From an uncultured Pelagibacteraceae bacterium (lineage in GTDB: Bacteria; Pseudomonadota; Alphaproteobacteria; Pelagibacterales; Pelagibacteraceae): 64,000 nt of DNA. Of this stretch, positions 44,164-55,198 are shown in pieces. The position numbers were made by a program, and so were the translations under genes. The notes under the pieces are model-generated. The model was not told the DNA's origin. It worked only from the letters and a program-made list of their open reading frames with translations, and made no database searches. The stretch covers positions 17,501 to 81,500 of the forward strand of contig CACJFE010000004.1 in assembly GCA_902592655.1 (NCBI GenBank), read 5' to 3'. The stretch's first letter is position 1. Each line of letters starts with the position of its first letter.

Positions 44164-44844
44164 ATGGAACAAGATATTGCAGCCCAAGTTGTAGGTTTAG
44201 GTGGATCATCGGACTTTTCACTATGGAGCCTTTTTTTGCGAGCTGATTTTGTAGTAAAATTTGTAATTATTTTATTAATCGCTTGCTCTATTTTTTCATG
44301 GGCATTAATTTTCGATAAATTTAAATTATTTAAAAGTATAAATAAATCAACGGAAGATTTTGAAAAAAAATTTTGGAAAGCTAAGTCTGCAGAGAGTTTT
44401 AATAGTAACCTTCCTGTAAGCACTAAGGATCCAGCAACTTTAATTTTTAAAGCTGCAATGACAGAGCTGCTTAAAACAAAAAGACAGTCGTCTGCTGTTC
44501 AGGCTGCAAGAGTTGAAAGAATCTTAGAAATTGCAACTGATAACGAAGTTAAAAAAGTTGAGAAAAATTTTACATTTTTAGCAACCATCGGATCAACAGC
44601 ACCATTTATTGGTTTATTTGGAACAGTTTGGGGAATTATGAACTCATTCCAATCTATAGCTATTTCGAGAAATACAAGTTTGGCTATAGTAGCTCCCGGC
44701 ATAGCCGAGGCGTTATTTGCTACTGCTTTAGGATTATTAGCTGCAATACCCGCAGTTGTTGCATATAATAAATTTAATAGCGACTCTAGAAGATATTTTT
44801 CAAAAATAGATAATTTTTCAAAAAGATTTTTATCAATAATTTAA
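44164..44844 (+). CDS. tolQ: TolQ, Tol-Pal system proton channel protein
   Basis: 226 residues with three membrane helices (near residues 20-45, ~140-160 and ~175-195). LLIACSIFSWALIFDKFKLFK, FLATIGSTAPFIGLFGTVWGIMNSFQSI and PGIAEALFATALGLLAAIPAVVAYNKF are TolQ/ExbB signatures. With TolR it forms the stator complex that powers TolA. First gene of tolQRAB-pal-cpoB; a 58-base gap precedes it. Confidence 0.95.
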   Translation: MEQDIAAQVVGLGGSSDFSLWSLFLRADFVVKFVIILLIACSIFSWALIFDKFKLFKSINKSTEDFEKKFWKAKSAESFNSNLPVSTKDPATLIFKAAMTELLKTKRQSSAVQAARVERILEIATDNEVKKVEKNFTFLATIGSTAPFIGLFGTVWGIMNSFQSIAISRNTSLAIVAPGIAEALFATALGLLAAIPAVVAYNKFNSDSRRYFSKIDNFSKRFLSII

Positions 44845-44846
44845 TA

Positions 44847-45260
44847 ATGGCTTTCAAAATTAATCGCTCAAGAAACGAACCAATGAGTGAAATTAATGTT
44901 ACACCATTTGTAGATGTGATGTTAGTTCTTTTAATTATTTTTATGGTTACAGCACCTTTATTGACCGTAGGCGTTCAAGTTGATTTACCAGAATCTGCAG
45001 CAGACTCTCTACCCGACGATCAGGAACCTCTAACAATAAGTATTAACGCAAAGGGTGAAATATATATTCAAGAACATCAAGTTTCTTATCAAAAAATGGT
45101 TCCAAAACTTTTAGCTATAGCTAAGAATAGAACTGATACAAGAATTTATGTAAGGGGGGATAAAAATATTAACTATGGTAGAGTTCTTGAAGTAATGGGT
45201 ACATTATCTGGTGCAGGATTTTCCAAAGTGGCTTTAATTTCAGAACCATATAAAAATTAG
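44847..45260 (+). CDS. tolR: TolR
   Basis: 137 residues. MSEINVTPFVDVMLVLLIIFMVTAPLLTVGVQVDLPES contains the single transmembrane helix with the essential channel Asp, and IYVRGDKNINYGRVLEVMGTLSGAGFSKVALI is the periplasmic domain. Normal length. It is 2 bases after tolQ. Confidence 0.95.
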   Translation: MAFKINRSRNEPMSEINVTPFVDVMLVLLIIFMVTAPLLTVGVQVDLPESAADSLPDDQEPLTISINAKGEIYIQEHQVSYQKMVPKLLAIAKNRTDTRIYVRGDKNINYGRVLEVMGTLSGAGFSKVALISEPYKN

Positions 45261-45268
45261 GATGGAAT

Positions 45269-46075
45269 ATGATAAAAAGTTTATTTTACTCAATTACCTT
45301 TCATACTATAATGATTATAGTAACAATATTAAGCTTTCCTTTCATGCTTAGAGAACCTGTAGATCTACCTCCGATAGTTTCAGTAGAATTAATTCAAATT
45401 TCAGATAAAACGAATATCCCTTACGCTCCAAAAGCAAGAAAAATAATAGAGGAAACTAAAAAAAAAGAGGAAAGAATAGTCTCAGAGCAGGCGCCACCTG
45501 CTGCTAAAGAAAAAGAAAAGCCAGATAGGATACCTCTACCTGACGAAAAAGATGAACAAAAAAAAATAGTGAAAAAAAAGCAAAACCCAGAAGAAGTTAA
45601 GCCTCAAATCAGACAGTCTTCAGAATTTGAAAAAAAAGAGATAATTGATACAAATCAAATTGCAGCTTTAATAGATAAAGCAAAAGAAGTTGAGGCAGTT
45701 AAGAAAAAGGATAGCAATAAAATTACTCAAAGTAATAAGAAAAACTCCTTTGCTACTGCACTTACTTTGTCAGAAGAAGATGCTTTAAGAGCTCAAATAT
45801 TTGGTTGTTGGAGTGTTCCTTTAGGTTTACCTTATGATCAAGATTTATTAGTAAGAGTAAAGCTGCAATTAAAAAAAGATGGGACGATAATGAAATCCGA
45901 AATATTAGACCATGAAAGGATGAATAAACCAGGTCAAAAATTTTATAAAGTTTTAGCAGAAAGCGCTTTAAGAGCTGTTAGATTATGTCAACCACTTAAA
46001 GTGCCACCAACTGGATATGAAAAATGGAAAGATCTTCAACTAAATTTTAATCCAATGGAAATGTTGAAAGGCTAA
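45269..46075 (+). CDS. tolA: TolA-like energy-transducing protein
   Basis: 268 residues. An N-terminal membrane anchor ([19 protein letters not shown]), a proline- and Lys/Glu-rich helical middle (residues ~55-170) and a C-terminal domain ([37 protein letters not shown]...[15 protein letters not shown]) match TolA. The middle is shorter than in E. coli TolA (421). It links the TolQR motor to Pal and TolB. Confidence 0.9.
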   Translation: MIKSLFYSITFHTIMIIVTILSFPFMLREPVDLPPIVSVELIQISDKTNIPYAPKARKIIEETKKKEERIVSEQAPPAAKEKEKPDRIPLPDEKDEQKKIVKKKQNPEEVKPQIRQSSEFEKKEIIDTNQIAALIDKAKEVEAVKKKDSNKITQSNKKNSFATALTLSEEDALRAQIFGCWSVPLGLPYDQDLLVRVKLQLKKDGTIMKSEILDHERMNKPGQKFYKVLAESALRAVRLCQPLKVPPTGYEKWKDLQLNFNPMEMLKG

Positions 46076-46076
46076 T

Positions 46077-47414
46077 ATGATCAGATTATTCTTATTGAAC
46101 TTTTTTTTCATCTTAAGCTTTTCAAAATTATTTGCTTTAATAGAGGTAGACATAACTAGAGGAAACTTAGATCCATTGCCAATAGCAGTTTCTCCACTAC
46201 ATGTTGATATTAAGTCAGAGGAAACTAAAAATCTTAAAACAAAAGAATTAGGAGCGAAAATTTCAGAGATCATAGAGAATAATTTCAAAAATACTGGTCT
46301 TTTTAATCCGCTTAAAAAAGATGCATTTGTACAAAAACCTGATATCGCTCACCTAAAGCCTCGATTTGAGGATTGGAGACTTATTAAAGCTCAGGCATTA
46401 GTTACTGGAAAACTTTTAATAACTGGTGGAAAATTAAAAGTTGAATTTAGATTATGGGATTTAGCAGCAGCCCAGGAAATGACCGCTTTAGCTTTTACTA
46501 CTACACCCTCTAACTGGAGAAGAGTTGCACATATAATATCAGATAAAATTTACGAGCGATTAACCGGTGAAGAAGGATACTTTGACACAAGAATAATTTA
46601 TGTTTCGGAAACTGGTCCAAAAAACCAGAGAGTTAAAAAATTAGCAATTATGGATCAAGATGGAGAAAACACAAAATATCTAACTTTAGGGAACGAATTA
46701 GTATTGACCCCAAGATTCAATCCAACCAGTCAAATGGTAACGTACATGTCATATTTTAGGAATATGCCAAGAGTATATCTTTTAGATATCGAAACAGGCA
46801 CTCAAGAGATAGTGGGTAATTTTCCAGGCATGACTTTTGCTCCAAGATTTTCACCTGATGGAAAAAAAATAATAATGAGTTTTGCAAAGGATGGAAATTC
46901 AGATATTTACACAATGAATCTAGATACAAGAGTTGTTGAGAGAATTACCGACCACTCTTCTATTGATACATCTCCGTCATTTTCTCCTGATGGTAAATTC
47001 ATCGCATTTAATTCAGATAGAAGTGGGTTGCAACAAATTTATGTAATGAGAAGTGATGGTAGTAATGTTAAAAGAATTACCTTTGGAAAAGGAATTTACG
47101 GGACACCTGTTTGGTCACCAAGGGGTGATTTAATTGCATTTACAAAAATGCATAAAGGTAAATTTTATATAGGGGTCATGAGGATAGACGGGACTGGTGA
47201 GAGGTTGCTTACGGAAAACTATTATCAAGAGGCTCCTTCATGGTCGCCTAATGGAAGAGTTTTAGTTTTTTACAGAGAAACTAAAGCCGGAGATAAAGGT
47301 AAAGGATTTTCTGCAAAATTATGGTCTATAGATATTACAGGCTATAATGAGAGAAGGCTTTTAACGAAAACAGACGCCTCAGACCCATCTTGGTCCTCTT
47401 TATTATCAAAGTGA
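46077..47414 (+). CDS. tolB: TolB, periplasmic beta-propeller protein
   Basis: 445 residues. A signal peptide ([16 protein letters not shown]) precedes the TolB N-terminal domain ([32 protein letters not shown]) and a six-bladed propeller whose repeats are easily seen: [50 protein letters not shown]. It binds Pal and colicin-like ligands and acts in outer membrane constriction. Confidence 0.96.
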   Translation: MIRLFLLNFFFILSFSKLFALIEVDITRGNLDPLPIAVSPLHVDIKSEETKNLKTKELGAKISEIIENNFKNTGLFNPLKKDAFVQKPDIAHLKPRFEDWRLIKAQALVTGKLLITGGKLKVEFRLWDLAAAQEMTALAFTTTPSNWRRVAHIISDKIYERLTGEEGYFDTRIIYVSETGPKNQRVKKLAIMDQDGENTKYLTLGNELVLTPRFNPTSQMVTYMSYFRNMPRVYLLDIETGTQEIVGNFPGMTFAPRFSPDGKKIIMSFAKDGNSDIYTMNLDTRVVERITDHSSIDTSPSFSPDGKFIAFNSDRSGLQQIYVMRSDGSNVKRITFGKGIYGTPVWSPRGDLIAFTKMHKGKFYIGVMRIDGTGERLLTENYYQEAPSWSPNGRVLVFYRETKAGDKGKGFSAKLWSIDITGYNERRLLTKTDASDPSWSSLLSK

Positions 47415-47489
47415 CCATAATTTTTATGCAAAATAAGCTTGAATAATTTCAAATAATTTGAAATAAATTCATTGAACCTAGGGGAAAAA

Positions 47490-47966
47490 ATGACATTAAA
47501 CACGAATTTAAAAAACATATTACTTGTAGTTTTCACGACTTTAATATTAAGCGCGTGTTCTACGGCAAAAAAATCTGGAATTATAGAGGGTGACGTTTAT
47601 ACAGGCTCAGAGACAGTTGAGTATTTAGCTGCAGGTGTTCCAGACAGAGTATTCTTTGCAACAAACAAATCATCATTGACGACAGCATCTAGAGCAACTT
47701 TAAGAAAACAAGCTACTTTTCTAAGAAAAAATAAAAATCTTAATGTAGTTATTGAAGGACATGCTGATGAAAGAGGTACTAGAGAATATAACTTGGCATT
47801 AGGCGAAAGAAGAGCGAATGCTGCAAGAGATTATTTGATGACCTATGGGATATCTGGGAAGAGAATTTCTGTAATAAGCTACGGAAAAGAGAAACCTGTT
47901 AATCCTAAATCTTCACCAGTTGCTTGGTCTCAAAATAGAAGATCTGTTACTGTTAAAGTAAATTAA
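47490..47966 (+). CDS. pal: Peptidoglycan-associated lipoprotein Pal
   Basis: I use ATG 47490 (MTLNTNLKN), which has AGGGG a few bases before it, not the track's TTG at 47472. The 158-residue protein has a lipoprotein signal (LVVFTTLILSAC, lipobox Cys near residue 23) and an OmpA-like domain with VIEGHADERGTREYNLALGERRANAARDYL, the peptidoglycan-binding motif. It anchors outer membrane to cell wall. A strong terminator follows. Confidence 0.95.
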   Translation: MTLNTNLKNILLVVFTTLILSACSTAKKSGIIEGDVYTGSETVEYLAAGVPDRVFFATNKSSLTTASRATLRKQATFLRKNKNLNVVIEGHADERGTREYNLALGERRANAARDYLMTYGISGKRISVISYGKEKPVNPKSSPVAWSQNRRSVTVKVN

Positions 47967-47980
47967 TAAATTAAATTTAT

Positions 47981-48019
47981 AAGACCCTTTAATACTAAAT
48001 ATTAAAGGGTCTTTTTTTT
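47981..48019 (+). terminator. Rho-independent terminator after pal
   Basis: AAGACCCTTTAATA and TATTAAAGGGTCTT form a perfect 14-bp stem around CTAAA, followed by an unbroken T tract. It is the clearest intrinsic terminator in the window and separates tol-pal transcription from cpoB-tilS, at least partly. Confidence 0.93.
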
Positions 48020-48046
48020 GCCATTTTGTATCAATAAATAATTAGC

Positions 48047-49006
48047 ATGAGTGTTTATAGAAAATTTATAAATATTTTATTATCAACTGCTTTTATTTTT
48101 TCTACTCAATCGATGCTACAAGCCGAAGAAGAGGAAATTTATTTAAAGTCCATCTCTGATCAAATTCAAGTAATTACTAAAGATCTAAAAACTTTAGAAA
48201 AGGCGGTTTATCAAAAATCAGATGTTGCTTCAATATCTACAAATATTTCTTCTGATGGTTTAAACGAGGATATCTTAACTAAACATTTGCTGAAATTAAA
48301 TGAAATTGAGAACCAATTTAGAGAGCTCACAAACAAATTTGAAGAAGTAAATTTTAAATTAGACAAATTATCTACAAGAGTTACTAAAATTCAATCAGAT
48401 ACACAATTACGATTTTCTGACTTAGAAACCGGAAATACATTAGTAAAAAAAGATGAGAAATTAGTTTTACCTGGTTCAAGCAAACCACAAGATTTTGGTG
48501 CAAGCCCAGCTTACCAAACTTCTAGCCTACCAAAACAACAATCAATTAATTCAGTAGAGGGAGCCCAAACTGTAATTTCAGAACAACCAGAAAATCAAAA
48601 ATCTTTACTACCAAATAAAAGTCCTAAAGAGCAATACGAGTTTGCTGTAAGCTTTATGAAAATTGGAGATTATGAAACTGCTGAAGCAGCTTTAAAAGAG
48701 TTTATTGATAAAAATAAAGATCACGATTTAGCAGGTAGTGCACAGTATTGGTATGGCGAAACTTTTCGTATAAGACAATTATATTCAGATGCAGCAACAG
48801 CATATTTAGATGGATATCAAAATTATCCTAAAAGCAAAAAAGCACCGGATAACCTACTTAAACTTGGCATCACTATGGTGCAACTAGGAGAAAAAGACCA
48901 AGGTTGTAAAATGATAATCGGTTTAAAAAAAGAATACCCAAAAGCAAGCAAGTCTGTGTTACAAAAAGCTCAGTATGAGCAAAAAAAATTCAAGTGTAAG
49001 TCTTAA
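48047..49006 (+). CDS. cpoB: CpoB/YbgF, Tol-Pal associated TPR protein
   Basis: 319 residues. A signal peptide (LLSTAFIFSTQSMLQA) is followed by a coiled-coil (residues ~25-120, LKLNEIENQFRELTNKFEEVNFKLDKLSTRV), a low-complexity Gln/Ser/Pro linker, and C-terminal TPRs (EQYEFAVSFMKIGDYETAEAALKEFI, SAQYWYGETFRIRQLYSDAATAYLDGYQNYPKSKKAPDNLLKLG). CpoB coordinates peptidoglycan synthesis with outer membrane constriction. A terminator precedes it; tilS overlaps its end by 32 bases. Confidence 0.92.
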   Translation: MSVYRKFINILLSTAFIFSTQSMLQAEEEEIYLKSISDQIQVITKDLKTLEKAVYQKSDVASISTNISSDGLNEDILTKHLLKLNEIENQFRELTNKFEEVNFKLDKLSTRVTKIQSDTQLRFSDLETGNTLVKKDEKLVLPGSSKPQDFGASPAYQTSSLPKQQSINSVEGAQTVISEQPENQKSLLPNKSPKEQYEFAVSFMKIGDYETAEAALKEFIDKNKDHDLAGSAQYWYGETFRIRQLYSDAATAYLDGYQNYPKSKKAPDNLLKLGITMVQLGEKDQGCKMIIGLKKEYPKASKSVLQKAQYEQKKFKCKS

Positions 49007-50015
49007 GGTTAAATTTAAAGAGCACAAAGAGCTTTCAAAAATTTACTTAAAATTTAAAGGACAAATAAAAAATATTTATAAAGAGCGTATAGCAATAGCT
49101 ATATCTGGTGGACCTGATAGCTTAGCTTTAGCTGCTCTTGCTAAAAATTATAGTTTAGAAAAAAAAACAAAATTTTATTATGTGTTAGTTGATCACAGAA
49201 TAAGAAAAAACTCTTCCAAAGAAGCTTTAAAAGTAAAAAAAATTTTAAGAAAATTTAATATTAAACTGGATATTTTGATAAATTACCTAAAAATTGAGAA
49301 AAACGTTCAAAGTACCGCTAGAATTATTAGATATAAGTTACTCTCTAAATTTTGTGAAAAAAAAAAAATTGCAACAATATTAACAGCTCACAATTTAGAG
49401 GATCAAGTTGAAACATTTTTTATCAGACTGTCAAGAGGAAGTGGTCTAAGGGGATTATCAGCGATGCAATCTTCAACCAAAATACACAAATATTTAAGAT
49501 TATACCGACCTTTATTAGAGATTAAAAAGAGAGATTTAACGAAAATTTCAAAAAAAATATTTGGTGAATACATAAGAGATCCTTCAAACAGAAATACAAA
49601 ATACCTAAGAGTCAAAATTAGAAAGTTAAAGAAGCCATTAATGAATAGTGGAATAAGTTATGATCAAATAATTAAATCGATTAATAACCTAGCATCTAGC
49701 AAAGTCACTTTAGAGAATTTCATGATTAAAAAATCAAAAGAATTTATTAAAAAAAAAAAAAATGGTAGCATTTACTTAGATTTAAAAAAATTCAATAGAT
49801 TAAATGAAGAAATCCGAATTAGAGTAATAAATGATGTAATAAGAAAATTACATAATAACTATTACAACCCAAGATCAAAGAAAGTTGTAAATTTGATTAA
49901 AAATATTAAAGATAGAGCGTTTAAAAAAGGGACCCTAAGCAAGTGTGTTTTTGAGAGACAAAAAGATCAATTATCAATAAAAAAAGAGAAAAAACGTTAT
50001 TTTAAGGAGATTTAG
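48975..50015 (+). CDS. tilS: tRNA(Ile)-lysidine synthase
   Basis: 346 residues. The PP-loop IAIAISGGPDSLALAAL (near residue 40), VDHRIRKNSSKEA, TAHNLEDQVETFFIRLSRGSGLRGLSAM and IREKKR-like YIRDPSNRNTKYLRVKIRK are the TilS catalytic core. The C-terminal tRNA-binding domain seen in E. coli TilS is much reduced. It modifies C34 of tRNA-Ile(CAU) to lysidine. The cpoB-tilS-ftsH order is common in alphaproteobacteria. Confidence 0.92.
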   Translation: MSKKNSSVSLKVKFKEHKELSKIYLKFKGQIKNIYKERIAIAISGGPDSLALAALAKNYSLEKKTKFYYVLVDHRIRKNSSKEALKVKKILRKFNIKLDILINYLKIEKNVQSTARIIRYKLLSKFCEKKKIATILTAHNLEDQVETFFIRLSRGSGLRGLSAMQSSTKIHKYLRLYRPLLEIKKRDLTKISKKIFGEYIRDPSNRNTKYLRVKIRKLKKPLMNSGISYDQIIKSINNLASSKVTLENFMIKKSKEFIKKKKNGSIYLDLKKFNRLNEEIRIRVINDVIRKLHNNYYNPRSKKVVNLIKNIKDRAFKKGTLSKCVFERQKDQLSIKKEKKRYFKEI

Positions 50016-50093
50016 TTATAATTTGTCTTATTTACAACTGAATTAAACTTAAATAATACTTGTTTAATAAGATTTAGTAATTATCTAGAAACT

Positions 50094-51989
50094 ATGAATA
50101 TTAAAAATTTAATAATGTGGGTCATAATAGTCTTACTTTCAGTAGGACTGTTTAATATGTTTCAGGATCCAAATAAGATTAACTCTGAAAAAAACAATTT
50201 AGCTTTTTCTAATTTTTTAGACGAGGTTGAAGCAGGAAGAGTTGTTGAAGTTCAAATTCAAGGGAACAATATAAATGGCACGCTAGCTGATGGAAGCTCT
50301 TTTAAAACTTACTCGCCAAACTATCCTGAACTTGTTGAAAAACTTTCAAGCAACGGTGTAAGCATTGTAGCTTCACCACAAGAAGATAAGATGCCGTCAC
50401 TTTTGGGCATACTACTTTCTTGGTTCCCAATGCTTTTACTTATAGGTGTGTGGATATTCTTTATGCGTCAAATGCAAGGTGGTAAAGGTGGTGCTATGGG
50501 ATTTGGCAGATCTAAAGCTAAACTTCTAAACGAGGCGCAAGGCAAAGTTACATTTAACGATGTTGCTGGGGTTGAGGAGGCTAAAGAGGAAGTAGAAGAA
50601 ATTGTTGAATTCTTAAAAGATCCAAAAAAATTTAGCAGATTAGGAGGTAAAATTCCAAAAGGAGCTTTACTAATTGGACCTCCTGGTACTGGAAAAACTT
50701 TATTAGCTAAGGCTATAGCTGGAGAAGCAAACGTTCCTTTCTTTTCAATTTCGGGTTCAGATTTTGTTGAAATGTTTGTAGGAGTGGGAGCTTCAAGAGT
50801 ACGAGATATGTTTGAACAAGGTAAAAAACATTCTCCATGCATAATTTTTATTGATGAAATTGACGCCGTTGGAAGAAGTAGAGGCGCAGGTTTGGGAGGT
50901 GGGAATGATGAAAGAGAACAAACCCTAAATCAATTACTTGTAGAAATGGACGGTTTTGATACGAATGAGGGAATAATTTTAATTGCAGCTACTAATAGAC
51001 CTGATGTGCTTGACCCAGCACTCTTAAGACCTGGTAGATTTGATAGACAAGTAGTTGTTGGGAACCCTGATATTATTGGCAGAGAACAAATTTTAAAAGT
51101 TCATGTGAAAAAAATTAATACTGGCCCAGATGTAAAACTAAGGACTATTGCTAGAGGTACGCCAGGATTCTCAGGTGCAGATTTAGCAAATTTAATTAAC
51201 GAGTCAGCTTTGTTAGCTGCAAGAAAAAATAAAAGAGTTGTTACAATGTCTGACATTGAAGAGGCAAAAGATAAAGTAATGATGGGCGCAGAGAGAAGAT
51301 CTATGGTAATGTCCGAAGACGAGAAAAAATTAACTGCATATCACGAAGGCGGTCATGCAATAGTTGCATTAAATGAAGAAGCTTCTGACCCTATACATAA
51401 AGCTACTATTATTCCTAGAGGTAGAGCTCTTGGAATGGTTATGAGGCTTCCAGAAAGAGACCAATTGTCAGTAACAAGAGAAAAAATGCATGCAGACATA
51501 GCTGTAGCGATGGGAGGAAGAATAGCAGAGGAGATTATATTTGGTCATGATAAAGTTACATCTGGAGCTTCTTCCGACATTGAGATGGTAACTAAAATGG
51601 CAAAAAATATGGTTACGAAATATGGAATGACTACTGAATTAGGTACGATTGCTTACGGCGAGAACGAAGAAGAAGTATTTTTAGGAAGATCAGTGACAAA
51701 ACAACAAAATATGTCAGAAGAAACTGCTAAAAAAATTGATGCTGAAGTTAAAAAGATTGTTGATAAAGGTTACGAGAGAGCAAAAAAAGTTCTTAATGAA
51801 AAGATAGATGATTTACATAAAATTGCTAAGGCTTTACTCATTTATGAAACTTTATCAGGAGACGAAATTAGAGATTTAATACTTAAAGACATAAAACCTA
51901 CTAGATCTTTTAAAGAGGAAGAAGATAATGACGGTAAATCTTCATCCGCTCTAGGTTCGCTGGGATTGAAACCAAAACCAGCAATTTAA
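50094..51989 (+). CDS. ftsH: ATP-dependent zinc metalloprotease FtsH
   Basis: 631 residues. Two N-terminal membrane helices (near residues 5-22 and 100-122) flank a periplasmic domain; then the AAA+ module with Walker A GPPGTGKT (near residue 200), Walker [37 protein letters not shown], and the M41 protease with HEGGH (near residue 420). It degrades membrane proteins and regulators such as RpoH. Full length. Confidence 0.97.
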   Translation: MNIKNLIMWVIIVLLSVGLFNMFQDPNKINSEKNNLAFSNFLDEVEAGRVVEVQIQGNNINGTLADGSSFKTYSPNYPELVEKLSSNGVSIVASPQEDKMPSLLGILLSWFPMLLLIGVWIFFMRQMQGGKGGAMGFGRSKAKLLNEAQGKVTFNDVAGVEEAKEEVEEIVEFLKDPKKFSRLGGKIPKGALLIGPPGTGKTLLAKAIAGEANVPFFSISGSDFVEMFVGVGASRVRDMFEQGKKHSPCIIFIDEIDAVGRSRGAGLGGGNDEREQTLNQLLVEMDGFDTNEGIILIAATNRPDVLDPALLRPGRFDRQVVVGNPDIIGREQILKVHVKKINTGPDVKLRTIARGTPGFSGADLANLINESALLAARKNKRVVTMSDIEEAKDKVMMGAERRSMVMSEDEKKLTAYHEGGHAIVALNEEASDPIHKATIIPRGRALGMVMRLPERDQLSVTREKMHADIAVAMGGRIAEEIIFGHDKVTSGASSDIEMVTKMAKNMVTKYGMTTELGTIAYGENEEEVFLGRSVTKQQNMSEETAKKIDAEVKKIVDKGYERAKKVLNEKIDDLHKIAKALLIYETLSGDEIRDLILKDIKPTRSFKEEEDNDGKSSSALGSLGLKPKPAI

Positions 51990-51991
51990 AA

Positions 51992-53053
51992 ATGAATAAA
52001 TATTACACTAGAGCGTGTAATTTTTATTACGGAACTCAAGCAAAAACTCTAATTAAAAAAAAACAAGCACTACCACTTTGCGGCGAAAATAAAATTGCTT
52101 TTGATAAAATAGAGATATTTACTCGAAAAAAAAACAAAATTAAGAGTAACTTCGTAAATATAAAAGACGTAAAAAAATTTAATAAAAAAAAACAAAAAAT
52201 AATTAAAAGTCATTTAAAAAATATTACATCTAAAAGGAAGAATTTTTTAAAAAATATTAATTTTAAAAGACCTTCTATAATGGGGATTTTAAATTTGACA
52301 CCCGATAGTTTTTCTGACGGTGGAAAATATAACAGTTATACAAAATCTCTAAAACACATAATGGATATGATAAATGCTGGAGCCAACATAATTGATGTAG
52401 GCGGTGAGTCAACTAGGCCAGGCTCAAATACAGTAGATCCAAAAATCGAGTGGAAAAGAATTGAAAAAGTAATTAAAAATTTTAAAAAAAGGTTTAATAA
52501 AATTTGCTTGTCTGTAGATACACGAAAATCTGAATTAATGATTAAAAGTATTAAATACGGTACAAATCTAATAAACGATGTATCAGGATTTGATTACGAT
52601 AAAAATTCGATACCTATAATAAAAAAGTCGAATATTTCAAAAGTATTACACCATATGAAGGGTACACCTCAAACAATGCAAAATAATCCGAATTATAAAA
52701 ATGTTTTGCTAGACATTTACGATTTTTTTGAAAAAAAAATCAAAGACAATAAATTTAAAAGTAAAGTAATTATTGATCCGGGTATTGGGTTTGGTAAAAC
52801 TTTGAAACATAATTTGACTTTAATTTCTAAGATTTCTTTGTTTCATAGTTTAGGATTGCCAATTTTGGTTGGAACATCGAGAAAAAAGTTTATAAATCAA
52901 ATATCAGGTAAATATGATAGCATAGATAGGACCGGTGGAACAGTTGCATCAATTCTTTTTTTATTATCGCAGGGAGTGCAAATATTTAGAGTTCACAACG
53001 TTATCGATGTTAAACAAGGAATTTTGGTTTTCGATAAAATTATTAATAGTTAA
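51992..53053 (+). CDS. folP: Dihydropteroate synthase with N-terminal extension
   Basis: 353 residues. PSIMGILNLTPDSFSDGGKY (near residue 91), GANIIDVGGESTRPGS and KVIIDPGIGFGKTLKHNL are the pterin and pABA site motifs of DHPS. The first ~85 residues are a basic extension (CGENKIAFDKIEIFTRKKNK...) not in E. coli FolP (282 residues) but often present in alphaproteobacterial forms. It makes dihydropteroate in folate synthesis. It overlaps glmM by one base. Confidence 0.93.
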   Translation: MNKYYTRACNFYYGTQAKTLIKKKQALPLCGENKIAFDKIEIFTRKKNKIKSNFVNIKDVKKFNKKKQKIIKSHLKNITSKRKNFLKNINFKRPSIMGILNLTPDSFSDGGKYNSYTKSLKHIMDMINAGANIIDVGGESTRPGSNTVDPKIEWKRIEKVIKNFKKRFNKICLSVDTRKSELMIKSIKYGTNLINDVSGFDYDKNSIPIIKKSNISKVLHHMKGTPQTMQNNPNYKNVLLDIYDFFEKKIKDNKFKSKVIIDPGIGFGKTLKHNLTLISKISLFHSLGLPILVGTSRKKFINQISGKYDSIDRTGGTVASILFLLSQGVQIFRVHNVIDVKQGILVFDKIINS

Positions 53054-54384
53054 TGAGAAATAAATATTTTGGAACTGATGGAATAAGAGGCACTGTAAAC
53101 AAAGGTAATATTACTGGAGAAAAATTTTTTAAATTTGGGCTTGCTTCAGGAACATATTTCAAAAATCAAAAAAAAAGAAAACAAATTGCAATTATAGCTA
53201 AAGATACTAGATTATCAGGTTATACTCTTGAACCTGCTCTTGTTTCAGGTTTGGTTTCAGGTGGTATGCATGTTTTTACTCTTGGACCATTACCTACTAA
53301 TGGTCTTGCGATGTTAACTAAGTCTATGAAAGCGAATATGGGTATAATGATTACGGCATCTCATAATCCATATTATGACAATGGTTTAAAACTATTTGGA
53401 CCAGATGGACTAAAACTATCAGATAAAATTGAAAAAAAAATAGAGAGATTAATAGATGCAAAAAATACTAAACAATTAACTAACCCTAAATCTTTAGGAA
53501 GAGTTAAAAGATTAGAAGATGGTAATGATAAATATATAAATATTCTTAAAGAAAATTTTCCTAAAAACTTTAATTTAAAAGGTTTGAAAATAGTCTTAGA
53601 TTGCGCTCATGGTGCTTGCTACAAAGCAGCTCCTAAGCTGCTTAAGGATCTCGGCGCAAAGGTTATAGCTATTGGTGTAAACCCCAATGGTTTGAATATC
53701 AATTATAAATGTGGCTCGACCCAACCCAAAAAAATGAAATTAGCAGTTAAAAAGCATAAAGCGCACCTTGGAATTTCATTTGATGGAGACGCAGACAGAA
53801 TAATAATGTCAGATGAAAACGGAAAAATCGTAAATGGTGATCAAATTATAGCAATGATAGCTAAAAGATGGAAACTGAAAAAGATTTTAAAAGGAGGTGT
53901 AATTGGCACACTAATGTCTAACTATGGATTAGAAAAATTTCTTAAAAATAGAAAAATTAGGTTTTATAGATCTAAAGTCGGAGACAGATATGTTAAAGAA
54001 AAAATGAAAAAAATGAACTTTAATTTAGGAGGAGAACAATCAGGGCACATTATTCTTGGTAAATTTGCCACAACTGGAGATGGCTTACTAGTTGCCTTAG
54101 AAGTATTGTTTTCTCTAAGAAAGATAAAAAAGGCAAGTAAGCTTTTAAACGTTTTTAAACCTTTACCACAGGTTCTTGAGAATATTGTTGTAAAAGACAA
54201 AGAGATAATAAATAAAACTAAATGCAAAGAAGCAATTATAAAATCTAAAAGATTAATGGGCAGTAATGGAAGAATACTTGTTAGAAAATCTGGGACTGAA
54301 CCAAAAATAAGAGTAATGGCCGAGTCACATGATAGAATTTTAATTACCAAATGTATTAAATTAATTAAAAGATCAATAAAATAA
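53053..54384 (+). CDS. glmM: Phosphoglucosamine mutase
   Basis: 443 residues. FGTDGIRGTVN at the start, the phosphoserine loop MITASHNPYYDNGLKLFGPDG (near residue 97), FDGDADRIIMSDENG (near residue 236) for Mg2+ and RKSGTEPKIRVMAE for the phosphate are all present. It interconverts GlcN-6-P and GlcN-1-P, the precursor of UDP-GlcNAc and, in this organism, probably also of the GDP-sugar made by PtmE. The ftsH-folP-glmM order is widely conserved. Confidence 0.96.
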   Translation: MRNKYFGTDGIRGTVNKGNITGEKFFKFGLASGTYFKNQKKRKQIAIIAKDTRLSGYTLEPALVSGLVSGGMHVFTLGPLPTNGLAMLTKSMKANMGIMITASHNPYYDNGLKLFGPDGLKLSDKIEKKIERLIDAKNTKQLTNPKSLGRVKRLEDGNDKYINILKENFPKNFNLKGLKIVLDCAHGACYKAAPKLLKDLGAKVIAIGVNPNGLNINYKCGSTQPKKMKLAVKKHKAHLGISFDGDADRIIMSDENGKIVNGDQIIAMIAKRWKLKKILKGGVIGTLMSNYGLEKFLKNRKIRFYRSKVGDRYVKEKMKKMNFNLGGEQSGHIILGKFATTGDGLLVALEVLFSLRKIKKASKLLNVFKPLPQVLENIVVKDKEIINKTKCKEAIIKSKRLMGSNGRILVRKSGTEPKIRVMAESHDRILITKCIKLIKRSIK

Positions 54385-54385
54385 A

Positions 54386-55198
54386 TTGAAACCAAGATCT
54401 AAAATTTTGATTATTGCAGGTTCGGACTCATCTGGAGGAGCAGGTATTCAAGCTGATATAAAAACTGTGACTGCTTTAGGCAGTTATGCAATGACCGCAG
54501 TTACTGCTATAACATCTCAAAACACAGAAGGTGTTAAATCTGTAATTCCTTTAAATCCAAATGACATAGCAAAACAGATTTTATTTACGTGTGAAGATAT
54601 TAAGCCCGATGCAGTAAAAATAGGCATGCTACATTCATCTGATGTTATCTCTTCAGTAGTTAATTCATTGAAAAAAATTTCAACAAAATATCTTATAGTA
54701 GATCCTGTTATGGTTGCCAAAAGTGGAGCTAGACTTATAAATACAAAAGCTATATCAACCTTAAAAAAAAAATTACTGGTTAAAACTTTCTTGGTGACCC
54801 CAAACATACCTGAGGCAGAAGTTTTAACAAAAATAAAGATTAAAAATTTAAGCGATGTTTTAAAAGCTGGCAAAATCCTATTAGAACTTGGTGTTAAAAA
54901 TGTTTTAATAAAAGGAGGTCATAGTAAATCTAATTACATTCAGGATATTTTTTTAAGTCAAAAAAAATATAAAATATTCAATCATAAAAGAATTAATACA
55001 AAAAATACTCATGGCACAGGGTGTACATTATCTAGTGCTATAGCAACTTATTTATCGTGTGGAAAACCCATAAACAAATCCTGTGAGTTGGGAATTAAAT
55101 ATGTTAATCATGCAATAAGATCAAATCTAAATTATGGAAAAGGGCATGGTCCAATAAATCACTTAAATTCATTTAATTTAAAAAAAAAATTTTTATAA
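54386..55198 (+). CDS. thiD: Hydroxymethylpyrimidine (phosphate) kinase
   Basis: 270 residues; the start is TTG (no closer ATG). [26 protein letters not shown] and [11 protein letters not shown], then [12 protein letters not shown] (near residue 108) and the anion hole [17 protein letters not shown] (near residue 210) identify ThiD of the ribokinase fold. It phosphorylates HMP and HMP-P for thiamine. Together with ThiE at 35900 it may use salvaged pyrimidine. Confidence 0.93.
   Translation: MKPRSKILIIAGSDSSGGAGIQADIKTVTALGSYAMTAVTAITSQNTEGVKSVIPLNPNDIAKQILFTCEDIKPDAVKIGMLHSSDVISSVVNSLKKISTKYLIVDPVMVAKSGARLINTKAISTLKKKLLVKTFLVTPNIPEAEVLTKIKIKNLSDVLKAGKILLELGVKNVLIKGGHSKSNYIQDIFLSQKKYKIFNHKRINTKNTHGTGCTLSSAIATYLSCGKPINKSCELGIKYVNHAIRSNLNYGKGHGPINHLNSFNLKKKFL

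Noticed and set aside
47472-47489. TTG start of pal
   Set aside because: The ATG at 47490 has AGGGG before it and gives a normal lipoprotein signal.
53964-54395. Long antisense ORFs (143 codons here; also 485-925 and 50468-50842)
   Set aside because: Opposite to glmM, hisF2 and ftsH respectively; low-complexity Leu/Ile/Ser/Pro translations typical of A/T-rich antisense frames.
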